A stretch of DNA of 64,000 bases, from NCBI RefSeq assembly GCF_000003815.2, contig NC_049982.1, positions 33,075,746 through 33,139,745 on the forward strand, in the 5' to 3' direction. Origin of the DNA: Branchiostoma floridae. Taxonomy: Eukaryota > Chordata > Leptocardii > Amphioxiformes > Branchiostomatidae. Positions 22,590 to 34,400 of this stretch are shown in pieces (within the stretch, counting starts at the first letter, position 1; each line of letters opens with the position of its first letter). Position numbers and translations under genes: made by a program. The notes under the pieces are model-generated. The model was given only the letters and a program-made list of their open reading frames with translations. It had not been told where the DNA came from and ran no database searches.

Positions 22590-22910
22590 GACGATAGATG
22601 ATAGATGAGTGATTGTTTGTCAACAAGGAGCTCCAGTGGCCCCCTCTCCAGTAGAGGCGAAGAAGCGAAGACTGATTACATTCTACAAGTACCACAACAG
22701 CTCACTCATCATCAACTCAAGGAGCAAGCCCACTCCTAGTGAGCCGCCCAGGAGTACTCGGAGCACTCACTCAGCCTACTACCAGATGCCCCCATGCCGA
22801 ACCAACTACAGGTAGTAGCCTTCTTCCCCAGAACTGTGAAGGACTGGAACGGTCTCCCAGCACAGGTAGCCCTCAGCGCCACTCTAGACAGTTTCAAATT
22901 ACAAATATAG
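22590..22910 (+). mobile_element. LINE reverse-transcriptase tail fragment
   Basis: The frame ending at TAG 22,908-22,910 reads FFPRTVKDWNGLPAQV followed by LDSFKLQI, the conserved C-terminal tail of CR1/Jockey-type reverse transcriptases. The upstream part (SRSKPTPSEPPRSTRSTHS) lies in another frame, so the copy carries at least one frameshift. Confidence 0.7.
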
Positions 22911-23023
22911 CTCCCTCCCCTCCCGTTCTCCCTCCCCGTTAGGGACCTGACGTTATTTACTGGGCTGGAGGGGGGTGGGGGGAGGGCTGGTGCAAAGTGG
23001 GTCTGGTAAAAAAAAAAGAGCGA

Positions 23024-23972
23024 GGCTATTGACACACCCAGTGTGTCAATAGCCTAACAGGCTATCGACACACTGAGTGTGTCGATAGCCTGTTTAGGCT
23101 ATTGACACACCCAGTGATAGAAACCACTAAAATGAGGAAATCTTACGACTATATTTGACAATCAACACTCTGAAAAATACAAATGGCATCCTGTGTCCAT
23201 TATCAACCCAAAATACGATCTTTTTCACGTGTTTACGGCACAATTTTAAACATCGGAATCTGCTATATCATATAGGGTGCTAGTTTTACTGTCACCGCAT
23301 GTGATCATGGCAGCCATGTTGGGTCGGTTAGGAACACGTTTTCAGCTGTGTTTACCGACGAATTCCTGCCATATTGGAGAATTTTCGGCCTCAAAACTTA
23401 TATCACTAAGGAAGCGAAGTTATAGTTGTTGTTTTACCTCCATTATTTTTAATGTGAAAGAAATATTCTTCCGAGTCGCTGCCGATAGCGCCGGAACCAC
23501 ACGGCCGAAAATTATGACATGTTTTGTGGTCAGTGTTATTTTTGGTTTATATTGTTAACAGAAACTTTAAAAGTTGTTTATATATAAAATATTCTTATAT
23601 CAAATGGATGTTTAAAAAGGGACAAGAAAAATTGAAAAAAAAAAAAAATTTAAAAAACTCCGGCGCAGACTCGAACCGGGTCGGAGCTGGTATCATGAAT
23701 TCCCGGGTCAACGCTCTATCCACTACCCTACGTCAAACATACACGATGAAGGCTGTATTATTAGGTATCCAAATGTAGGGCATAACTTGAATACGTCCGT
23801 TCATTCCAAGATTCAAAGATTCCAATGTCTAATCTTCCAAACAATGTCTAATTAATTATTGCTTGTGTAAAATATTGCCGGAAAGGCATGTTACAAGCTC
23901 TGATTGGCTGACTGGCATCTCGGTGTGTCAATAGCCTGTTTGGCTATTGGCACACTGAGTGTGTCAATAGCC
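23024..23972. mobile_element. 0.95-kb MITE with palindromic ends (GGCTATTGACACAC)
   Basis: GGCTATTGACACACCCAGTG stands at the left and CACTGAGTGTGTCAATAGCC at the right; each end is itself a tandem of palindromes of the same motif. AGCGA lies next to both ends. The interior includes a tRNA-like segment and no transposase. Confidence 0.7.
23660..23738 (-). repeat. tRNA-like (A box/B box) segment inside a MITE
   Basis: On the minus strand, TAGTGGATAGAGCG resembles a pol III A box, and GGTTCGAGTCTGC 40 bases later resembles a B box, followed by a T-run. The ends do not pair as an acceptor stem, so it is tRNA-derived, not a functional tRNA gene. Confidence 0.5.
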
Positions 23973-24993
23973 ACAGCGAAAAAAAAATTTCCATGGCCTC
24001 CTAGTCCTAGGTATTATTAATCTCAAATAATGTGATGCCATTGATTTGGACAATGAATGATCTGTCACCTGAAACAATTTCAAGCCCTTCGCAGTCTTCT
24101 TCTTATCTATTAACAGGAAACTACGTAAACATAGGTTATGAAGTTGGTACATGTATTCTTGCTGTGAAGCATCTCACTTGACAAGATAAAAGCCCCTTGG
24201 TTAAATATAGTAAGTAAGAGTTATCTTGTCTTTCGTAGCCAGCAAACAGTTCTATTGATAATTGAATAATGTTCTGTTCCAACAAAAAATAAACCAATTA
24301 ACTTTGGTAACAGGCAGCATATCTATGCAATTCCTTCAAAATTCGTTGTTGTTGTTGTTGATGTCTCATGATACTGAACAACAGTAAACTTTTTAAAGAC
24401 CATGAAAGTTTATAGAAATTCATGTTGAGTGATAACATGTGACAATGGACAGCGATAAAAATTGTAAAAGAAACAACAACAAGACACTTATAGTTGGCTA
24501 TATCTAGACAGGATGGGTTAAACTTCCTTTTTGGAAGCAGAGGAAAGTCGCACTTTTCCTACAATTTGAGAAAATTATAAACAAACCTACTAGACAAACC
24601 TTCACTTCAGAGTTCAGACAGGCCGCGCTGAGAACTTTTTTACCCCGGTACCCAATGGAGCACTCTACCCATCATCCAATTCTACCGCACGCGTGTACAG
24701 ATAATGCCGCAGTGCACGCCGGGAGCTTTAAATTTAGTCAATATTATTTTGTGGTAAACAATTCACCCAAACACGTGTAGTATTACTACACGCTTTCTGA
24801 AACCAATCATCGGAGTATTATGAAATAAACAAATTTTCAGTCAAATCCATGCATCTTATGACTTTCCGATAACTTGAAGTGACTAAAGGTAGTGCAAATC
24901 ATTTATCGCAAATTACTAAGGCCAAGTCAATATAGCCAAATGAAGAAAATAGTTCCGACGGAGGCACAAATTTTCTGCCTGGCGTTAAGCTAC

Positions 24994-25004
24994 CAAGATG
25001 GCGG
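24994..25004 (+). promoter_or_regulatory. YY1-type site in the KANSL3 promoter
   Basis: CAAGATGGCGG is a close match to the YY1 core that marks start regions of many TATA-less housekeeping genes. It lies about 500 bp before the KANSL3 ATG. Its ATG also opens an 8-codon upstream frame (24,998-25,024). A 5' UTR intron is likely from GAG|GTAGGC at 25,077 to TACAG at 25,496, just before the start codon. Confidence 0.55.
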
Positions 25005-25497
25005 ACGCGGGAAGACTAATGTAGCGAAAATGGAAAATATTTAACATTTTGAAGACATTTTCGACCGTTCACAGAGGTAGGCTTACAATGGTAGATTGCA
25101 GTGACATATAAGTACACCGTACGTCTGTTTCTTTAATATCTGTTGGCTTTGGCCACTGAATATCACCAAATGTTTTTGGTTTGGAACGAAAAAAAGACAT
25201 CACCACGCGTTTCTGGCGATATTCGTTCTAACAGCAACAACAGTCTCCAAATGTGATTTTCGGTTCATGGTATTCGCATCATGTTTTATTTCATCATCTT
25301 TTTAGCTTGTAAGGTACTTACTTGCTAACGATCACCATACATATTCTGTCCCTCATTAATGCAACAATGCAGTTACAAAGTTAGTCGCAAGGTGACGTGC
25401 TTGACCTAGTGTGGAAAGACCAAATGACGTGAATGCAAGGTGTGTGACCTAAGCTTTGTTGAGTAGACAGAGACCATAGTTTCTACATCTGTACAGT

Positions 25498-28400
25498 ATG
25501 GCCAGTCTGATGACATCACCTAGTACCAAGGAGGGGACCTTCCTGTACCACAGCCGGCTGGGCAGCTCCCTGCTGTACCAGCTGTCAGCTCGGGAGAGAG
25601 AGCTGGATCTGGTGCTGTTGGACCACTGTTATGCCAAACCGTGGAGTCAGCATCCCGATGCCAGCCATGCACGCCCCGCCCGAACCCTGTTTGTGCCAAA
25701 GAATATCCGACACCAGCAGAACGACCCAATCAATACGTAAATCAATCATTTTTCCATGTTCTTATTTTTACACATTATAGTAGAAGCCAGTTAATTGCAC
25801 AATAGATTAATGCACACTTCTGTTAACTGCACACAATCCCCAAATTCCAAACCGGTGCGGTCCAGCTGGATAACTTCGCATAATTGCACAAGCCGGATAA
25901 TTGCACCAAATTCACTGGCAAATAGGCTGTGCAATAAGCGGCTTCTACTGTATATCCTGAAATAGCTGCTATAGACTTACAGGAAAGCTAACAGGAACAT
26001 GCGTTTACAATTAACAATATGGGAATGTTGCAAGCTACAAGAATTTTAGAGAATTAGGAAAATATGCATAAATTTTTTTTCCTTTTATTATTAATCTTTG
26101 TAAATTCATATATGTCATATATGAATACAGTGTCATGAAGTAAAAAAAAAAGGAAACAATTTTATGTGATTTCAAAAGAATGCGTTATATAAGTTTTCAA
26201 CTAGTATCTACTGAGTGTCAGATTGTCTACCATGTTAAGTTGACCCTCTTTTCCTCTTATTTTTCCCCACAGAAAAGCAGAGATTCCTGTAGATGTGGTG
26301 GGAGCGCCCAAGCCCGTGGCTGTCCCGTACGACGGCGTGAAGGCACGGTCTGTGATGAATGAGTGCGAGCGTCACGTGAACTTTGCGAGAACAGACTCGG
26401 TGGAACCACCAAATGATGACGACTGGGAGGAGAGACTGACCAGGTACAAATGTGTCCCTTGTCTGTACTTCCTTATACTGTAAATGCAGAAACTTTCGCG
26501 GTGGATTAATGTTCGCGGTTTTCGTGGTGGCCGCTTCACCGCAAACTTAAAACCATCGCGAAAATTTTTCCATGACAGTAAGAGAAATTAAAACCAACGC
26601 GAAAAGTCCCTTTTCCTGCTACCGCGAAATTAAATCCCCGCGAACTTAAATACATTTACAGTAGTTAAGTTAAGTTTTGTGATAACTATTCTTATTGTAT
26701 TGATCAACATACCTATTTGCACTAAAGATGGCCGAATTTGCACCACTTTTCCTCTTGAGTTCTCTGAGCCCCAAAATTGAAACATCTCACTGTCCAGAAT
26801 CAAACTTCCAGTTTGGGATTAATGAGAAAAAAAAAAATTGCTTCCAGCTCGGCAATCATCTGACCCCAGGCTGACCTTGTGACTTTTTGTCCTCCTGATG
26901 ACCCAAATGGGGTATTTACGACCCAGTGTAATTTAGTGGTATTAATGGCAAGCCTTGTTAATTAGCAGGAGCCAAAAATGGTAAGCTGCATTCCACACCC
27001 TATAAGGATAATGAGCTCGTTGAAAGGTTATTACAATTTGCCAGTCGACTGAGTTCCCAAGCCACATGCCAGGCCTTCCAATGATAAGTTCCATAAAAAC
27101 TGGGATCATTTCATGAAATTTTCCATCACCAGAAAAAGCCAGGCATGTGTCCTAGCCTTGACAGGACTTGTAGTAGTTGTACATCCTTTTATTTACATGT
27201 CGTATGAATAGCAAGGACCATCTTTGTGATTTTGTGGAGGAAATTGATGAGACTTCAGCAGAAGGAAGAATGTGATGAGCTGGGCATGATCAGATTAAAC
27301 ATTAATTACAGTAAATAATAACCTAAGTAACCCCATGGTGACCCCTACTTGGGACTGTACCCAGGTTGTTGTTACCATCCTGACATTTTGGTTGAAAAGA
27401 AGTTTTTAAGATTGAAATACAGGATTATTAAGATTGAAATACAGGGTTATTACTTTCATAAAACATGGTTTCAGTGTATTTTGACATGCTTTCCTATGTC
27501 CAGCCCTAACTACGTAATGTTCTCTCTGTGATGTTTCCCTTGTTGAATTGAAGTAACCAAATGACTTGAATTATTAAACCTATATAGTAAAAGGGGAAAA
27601 AACAACAATTGACTGCATCAAACTACACAATAAAAGTAGTGTCTGTATCAGAAAAATGCAGAAAGAACAGAGATAAAATTATAGAAGCTATGGTTGGTCT
27701 CGGTGTTTGAGCTGCAAAAAAAAAGCGTCTGGGTAGTAGGAGGAAAGCTTTCCAAATGCTTGAGAAATTGAAAATTAAGTTTTTACGAACATCTTGTTTT
27801 TGTTGTTTTGTTTTTAGAACTGGCTGGACTCCAGCCCAGAACAAACTGTTCAACAAAGTGCTGAAGGCTCTACAGGCAGACAGACTGGCCAGGCTCACAT
27901 ATGAAGGGGTAAGACACTGGCAGTAGTACTGGAATCACACCTACATCTTACAGAAGGCTCAAAACATTGTACACCCAAAATTGGAGCTGTGCGCTTTAAT
28001 CTTACATATTTGTGTGGGAATAGGCGTAGGAAAAAATGTTGTGTTTTCTTACTTGCACTAGAATACAGAATACTCTTGACATTTAAGTGTCAGAAAAGTT
28101 CATAGAATCTTTGATGCATTATTTGTTTCAACTCTACAGAGGCAGTAAGATTTATAATAAGGCTTTGCTGACATTAATGTATGTTGTGACATGTTTTCTG
28201 TGCATATGAATGCTTAGGTGAGGTGTAGTAGTGAACCTATTCTCAATAATGAATCTCAGGCCACATTTTAGAATGAATGTCATTCATTCAAAGCATAAAA
28301 GTAGTCCATGTGATATTGTAACCAATGTCTGCCATTGTTTTCCATTGTAATGTGTGTAGGCTGTTAACGAGCCTGTGATGAGGAGGATCCATGTGGACAA

Positions 28401-31400
28401 GTGTGCCAGAAGGGTGCGGCAGGCACTGGGCAGTGTGTCATGGGTCAGTCCACCAATCCTCATACTCCTACAACTAGTAATAAACTTTTCCATCCAACGC
28501 ACACAAAAATATTTTTGCATCCAAACTGAAGAGGTACCACTGACAGTTCAGTAAACTGCCGTTTTCATGCGTTATGAATGTAAAGTGTGAAGTGAAAGTA
28601 AATACATGTACCTGGGAAATTTCTCTAGCTCTTCTGAACAAGCACAATCGGTGGACCACGGCTTAACGTCCAATTCTTGCGTTCAGTCCAGTATTTTTGT
28701 TATTTGTACAGTTAGAAGTATAAGGCTGAGTCCCTTTCCCCTGCAGGACCCCAAGTTGACCCAGTGGCTGCACCAGACCCTGGTGGACAGTCTGAGCAGG
28801 CCGTTACTAGCAGCATACCTGGACGTCCTGCAAACCCTCAAGTCGAAGGTTGGTGAAACGTGCCTGTTTCATGTGTGTGAATACTCATGATAACAACATT
28901 ACATTGTTGTGGACAGTTGTGTAGTCAAGATAATTTTGTGGTTACCCCTTTCATCATCATCATACCCCTTTGGAATAAGTGTTTCCCGTTTACCGTAGAA
29001 AAATCTCCCAACCCTAGCCTTTTTTGGGTGGGCAGTAGAGTCGTACAATTTCTAATTAGAATTTTTATTCAGCCTGTTTCCTATTGAAGTAAAAACCGCT
29101 TGTCCTATCTAATGAAGGATAAACATGTCCACGGGTTTGCAGCCATTATGTACAAAATTAAAATTTGACATTGAAAAAAATCTATAAGAAAAAAATAATC
29201 TCTACCTTCTGACCCTATTATATTTTCAGGAAACACGAAATTTTTTTCCGTAGGCCTTATCATGTTCCATGTGCTCACATGTGTAAAATAAGTGGAATCA
29301 TATAAATCCTTTCAGTTAACTTAGATGTCTGTATGATGAATAATTTCAAGAAACATAAGTCTGTATAAGACATGTCCAGTGTCTCACCCTGCTGTTTGCC
29401 CCTGTAGGTTCCAGGCTTGGTAGATAAGATGTCCAGTGTCTCACCCTGCTGTTTGCCCCTGTAGGTTCCAGGCTTGGTAGATAAGATGTCCAGTGTCTCA
29501 CCCTGCTGTTTGCTCCTGTAGGTTCCAGGCTTGGGTGATAAGATGTCCAGTGTCTCACCCTGCTGTTTGCTGCTGTAGGTTCCAGGCTTGGTAGATAAGA
29601 TGTCCAGTGTCTCACCCTGCTGTTTGCTCCTGTAGGTTCCAGGCTTGGTAGATAAGATGTCCAGTGTCTCACCCTGCTGTTTGCTCCTGTAGGTTCCAGG
29701 CTTGGGTGATAAGATGTCCAGTGTCTCACCCTGCTGTTTGCTGCTGTAGGTTCCAGGCTTGGTAGATAAGATGTCCAGTGTCTCACCCTGCTGTTTGCTC
29801 CTGTAGGTTCCAGGCTTGGGTGATAAGATGTCCAGTGTCTCACCCTGCTGTTTGCTCCTGTAGGTTCCAGGCTTGGTAGATAAGATGTCCAGTGTCTCAC
29901 CCTGCTGTTTGCTCCTGTAGGTTCCAGGCTTGGTAGACAAGATGATCAGTTTGTCTACCTCACAAGGAGCGACAAGCGCCGAGGCTCTGAGCCTCCTACT
30001 GAAGCGTCCCTGGGACCCTGCCGTCAGCGTCTTTACCACCCACAAACCGGTATGCAGCTTGTATGGCGAGACAACCACAAGCTCCGCCCATGTAAGGAGG
30101 TGAACATGGCCGACCTTGCTTATCTGAAAGTGGCTCTACATGCAAATTGTTGAATGAAATGAATTGTGACCTTAGTACAATTTTCATGTGATGGAGGGCC
30201 GTAGTTTTCAGATAAGCAAGGTTGGGCTGTATGGTGAAGGTGTAGAAATCAGAGAAAGATGTCTTTGAAATTTTGTTACCTGTACTGTATGGACTGAAAA
30301 CTTTTGATGTAGTAAATCATGAATGTAAACTATATACTAGTATAAGGAATGTTTGAATTCTACCAGGTGGTTGCGAGCATACTTCAGTTGTTCTACAGTT
30401 AGGCTATGTTGATTTGATTATATGGTAACATCCTCTGGGAACCCCAAAACTGATGTGAGCATGCTAATAAAAAAACGTTGCATTCCTTATGTTATGAAAT
30501 CTAATTGGTCAGAAAGGTTGAACAAATGTCTGAGCACACAGTGTTTTATATTATACCAAACAATAGGTCCTTCATTTTTGTTCTTTCACATTTCCTATCT
30601 TGACCATGGAATTGACATGGGTATGACATCAGTATACATTATTCTAGCAATGCATGTATCTGCTCATTTTGCAGCTCCTTTTTGCAATTTACTATATGGT
30701 TGAAAACTTTTTTTGGAAATGACCAAAAATTGATGCAGGCGTGGATGTCATTAATGTGGCCTTTCTTGTGGAAAATGAGAAGAAATGTGTAATCCTACAT
30801 AAATGTCCCAAGAGTGAAATCTTGTCATGTTGAAACTCTCACAGCGGAAGTTGCCGGGGTCGCCCATCTTGCTGATCGCGCCCTGCGGCCCCACCCACCC
30901 GTCGGTGCACCACTCCCGCCGCATGCGCCTGTGGAACAACCACCTGTCCAACCTGGGCAAGGTCATCCCCGTAACCATGCACACGGTCAACGGGGGGTCA
31001 GGGGTCACCGTGTCCCAGCTGCTGGAACACATGGTCAGTGCTGTCAAGAACAAAGTGGGAGAGGTGAGCGGTCAACTCTACACATTTTTTTTCAACCTTT
31101 GACCTGAGCCGGTTTTCAAGGGTTCAAGGTTTGGAGCAGGCTAAGACGTCTACCATTACGTTATTTACAATATTACAAACATTTGCTATTCCATAATCGT
31201 ATTCCCTTAGTCAGTCCATAGTTACTCGTTTGTGTTTCGTAACATGTTCTTCAAAGTTACTCCTGAGTTTGCCTCTCGTACCTTTGGTCTTAAACTGTTC
31301 CATCGCACTGCACCTGAGTAGGGTATTGATCTTGTAAACACTTCCCTACGAACCATTGGTACATACAACAAGTTTGACTCGCTTTGTCATGTTGTTCTAG

Positions 31401-34400
31401 CTGCCCTGTCAAGGGCACATAAGTTCAAGTCTAGGTAACAGGTACAATTTACCTGTTACCAAAGACTGTGCCTGTAGTTACAACTACAATCTATACTTAG
31501 GTTCTTAGCTATATGGACACAGTTAAGTGTTGTGTGTCTGCTAAACGGGCACATACATTTGTATGTCAATACTCTAAGTTGCTATTTTACTGTCCCTTTT
31601 TTGTATGGAGGGATAGATATGTTTTGCAATGAGGTATTAATGTATTTTGCATGGAGGTATAAATGTATTGGTCTACATGTATAGAAATTTTAATCAATGA
31701 CTGAAAATCTTTATTTAGTGTGCTATGTTCTGTGAGCCAAGAAATTTGATTGGTGTGACAGTCATGGATCAATAATTGTTTTCCCTCAGCTCCGAGGCCA
31801 TTTCCCAAACAGACCCATTGTGCTGATTGGATGGTCAGTGGGCGGTCTCATCGCTCTTCATGTAAGTACAAAAACCATATTTTGCAGGGTTCTAGTTAGC
31901 TTATGTATTTGTATTTGTGACTACCAAGCTTATTTGAGGATCATGTTTGCTAGTGTTTACTTGTGTAATACTGTCAAGTCAAATGTGAAAAATGTTGATA
32001 TGACCCTCCAACTTGACAAAATATTCTTCTTATTACTTGTGGATAAGTACGAAATAACTCCCCCATGGATACTCTCAGAATGCAAAATTTTACCTTGCAT
32101 TTTCACAGTCTCCTCACTGTGAAAGGGCCAAGACTTCCATTCTACCCCATCCCCCTACTTGATTCCTTCTCTACCTCACTATTTACCAGTATGCTATTTA
32201 CCATCTGAACCAAGTAGCACAAGCTGTGTTGTTGGTTTGTCTTACCTCTGTGTTGTTGTTCACTATTTGTACCTGCAGGCTGCTGTGTCCGAGTCCGTAA
32301 ATGCAGTCGTGTGTCTGGGGTTTCCCTTTGTTGGAATGGAAGGAGGGCGTGGGGTGAGTGTCTCATTTCCTCGGTTATTGGGTGGGCTGACTACTCTCTC
32401 TTGGCAGCCAGGGGCTGAATTAAAAGGAGCTTACAATAGGCAGGGCTGAATCGCAAGGGTCTGGAGCAAACTGCCATTAAATTACTCAAGCGAATGATGA
32501 ATCCGGATCACCCCCTACATGATCACCCCCTACATGATATAGTCTCTCCGGTCAGGGCAGGGGTCACTGGGAGGTCACTGCAGTTCAGGTAGCATCTCTG
32601 TTCACAACTCCTTCCTACACTATATAACAAATCATTGACTGATGCTCAAGTGTTTTTTTGTCTATGTACTATGTACTTTTGTCTATGTCTACTATGTACT
32701 TTTGTCTATGTCTAGTTATCGTATAAGATCAACAGTATTCAGAGGTACTACTGCTAAGGGGTAACTCTGCAATGTTGATGTAGTGATTAAAGATTGATTG
32801 AAAGGTTGTGTTCAGGACATAGACGACCCTCTCCTGGAGCTGAAGACACCAGCCCTGTTTGTGGTTGGTCAGGACTCGCCCATCTGTTCGGTGGACGACA
32901 TGGAGGATTTCCGGGAGAAGATCAAGGCGGATAATCAGCTGGTGGTGGTGGGCGGGGCCGACGAGATGTTACGCCTTACCCGCGGGAAGAAGAAACAAGA
33001 GGGTGTGACCCAGACTATGGTGGACAGGTGTATACAGGTGACAATGATTGACAGCTTTCTGATGGAATGCAGATTTTTGGGGTCTATACTTAAACAAACA
33101 ACGTGCTATCCCCATTATCAATGTCAGGGCTCGAAATACCACCTGCATATGCAGGTTAGTGCAGGTAAAATTGGAGCTGTGCAGGTATTTCTGATATCTA
33201 CCTGCACCTAACCTGCACTGGGCCATGTACTGGGTTATATACATTAATGTCCTATGATGTAGGTGTATGTGGATTGTTATTAGCTGCATTGACTGTTACC
33301 ACCTAATAGGTATAAAAAAAAAATAGCAATAGTTCCTCAACAATTTAGTATGATCCATACTTTCTGAAGTCAGAGTGGTGCATGTAAAATTTGTCTGGTG
33401 CAGGTTATTTTCAATGTTACCGGCACCAGTGCAGGTATGCAGAAAAAAGTATTTCGAGTCCTGAATGTGAATAGCAATCTCCATAAACGTCAGCCAAATA
33501 GTTAGAATTTATCCAGTTGAGAATGTTTTTGTTTTCTAGTATATGTGCAAGATAGAGTGTCCATCGTAACACATTGCTTATTATGTGTGACTCCTTCTGT
33601 AACCACAATGAGTGAGTTGTTCCATCTCTGCCCCAGGATGAGATCAGTGAGTACCTGGGGGGTATCCTGTCTGCCCAGGTCAGCTCCGGCACCCTCACCC
33701 CACACTCGGACCCCCCTGCCGACACGGAGGGGGAAGTGCAGAAGAAACAGAGGCGGCGCAAGGTCCAGCGCGACCTGAGTACAGAGCTGGGCACCACATC
33801 CTCCCCTGTAGCCAAGCAGAGACCTCAGACACCTAGTAACAGTAGTGAGGTGAGTACAGAGCTGGGCACCACATCCTCCCCTGTAGCCAAGCAGAGACCT
33901 CAGACACCTAGTAACAGTAGTGAGGTGAGTACAGAGCTGGGCACCACATCCTCCCCTGTAGCCAAGCAGAGACCTCAGACACCTAGTAACAGTAGTGAGG
34001 TGAGTACAGAGCTGGGCACCACATCCTCCCCTGTAGCCAAGCAGAGACCTCAGACACCTAGTAACAGTAGTGAGGTGAGTACAGAGCTGGGCACCACATC
34101 CTCCCCTGTAGCCAAGCAGAGACCTCAGACACCAATGCCAACCACACTTGAAGTGAGGATGACTGCTTTACCATGTACTTTTGTACATTGTCCTTTTCCA
34201 GGGCGTGGCATCCCTTCCCAGCACCCCTGGCACCCCCGGGTCCAAGGGTGAGAAGCCCTCCCCACAGAAAGTGTCGACGGGAACATCCACTACCATCAGT
34301 GGCTCCCTGTATGCAGCACAGTATGCAGCTTTCCTTAAACAACAGGCCAACAAAGCATCACTCACCACGCAGAAGGCACCAGGTTGGTCCTGCCTTGTAC

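Larger units (their letters stand above)
22941..24010. mobile_element. PIF/Harbinger-type remnant split by a MITE
   Basis: TTA then GGGACCTGACGTTATTTACTG begins the element, and the A-rich run followed by 'catggcctcc' that normally follows is found only after the MITE ending at 23,972. The right end is not preserved. Confidence 0.5.
18651..24990. other. Intergenic region filled with nested transposons
   Basis: No gene is supported. It contains a Harbinger-type element with a hAT-like insertion, a LINE tail, a second Harbinger-type remnant split by a MITE, and AT-rich unique sequence at 24,000-24,990 that leads into the KANSL3 promoter. Confidence 0.6.

Noticed and set aside
25800-25950. AT-rich stretch with repeated 'taattgcac' motifs in KANSL3 intron 1
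   Set aside because: The motif recurs irregularly (agttaattgcac, gataattgcac, cataattgcac) but I cannot separate it from a decayed interspersed repeat.
29371-29920. Regular repeats resembling a CRISPR array
   Set aside because: The units are contiguous near-identical copies without unique spacers, in a eukaryotic intron. It is a minisatellite.
29275-30078. 267-codon minus-strand ORF with a 19-residue repeat ([19 protein letters not shown])
   Set aside because: It is the antisense of the 57-bp acceptor minisatellite and of KANSL3 exon 6. A 57-bp unit keeps any stop-free frame open, so the length carries no coding evidence.
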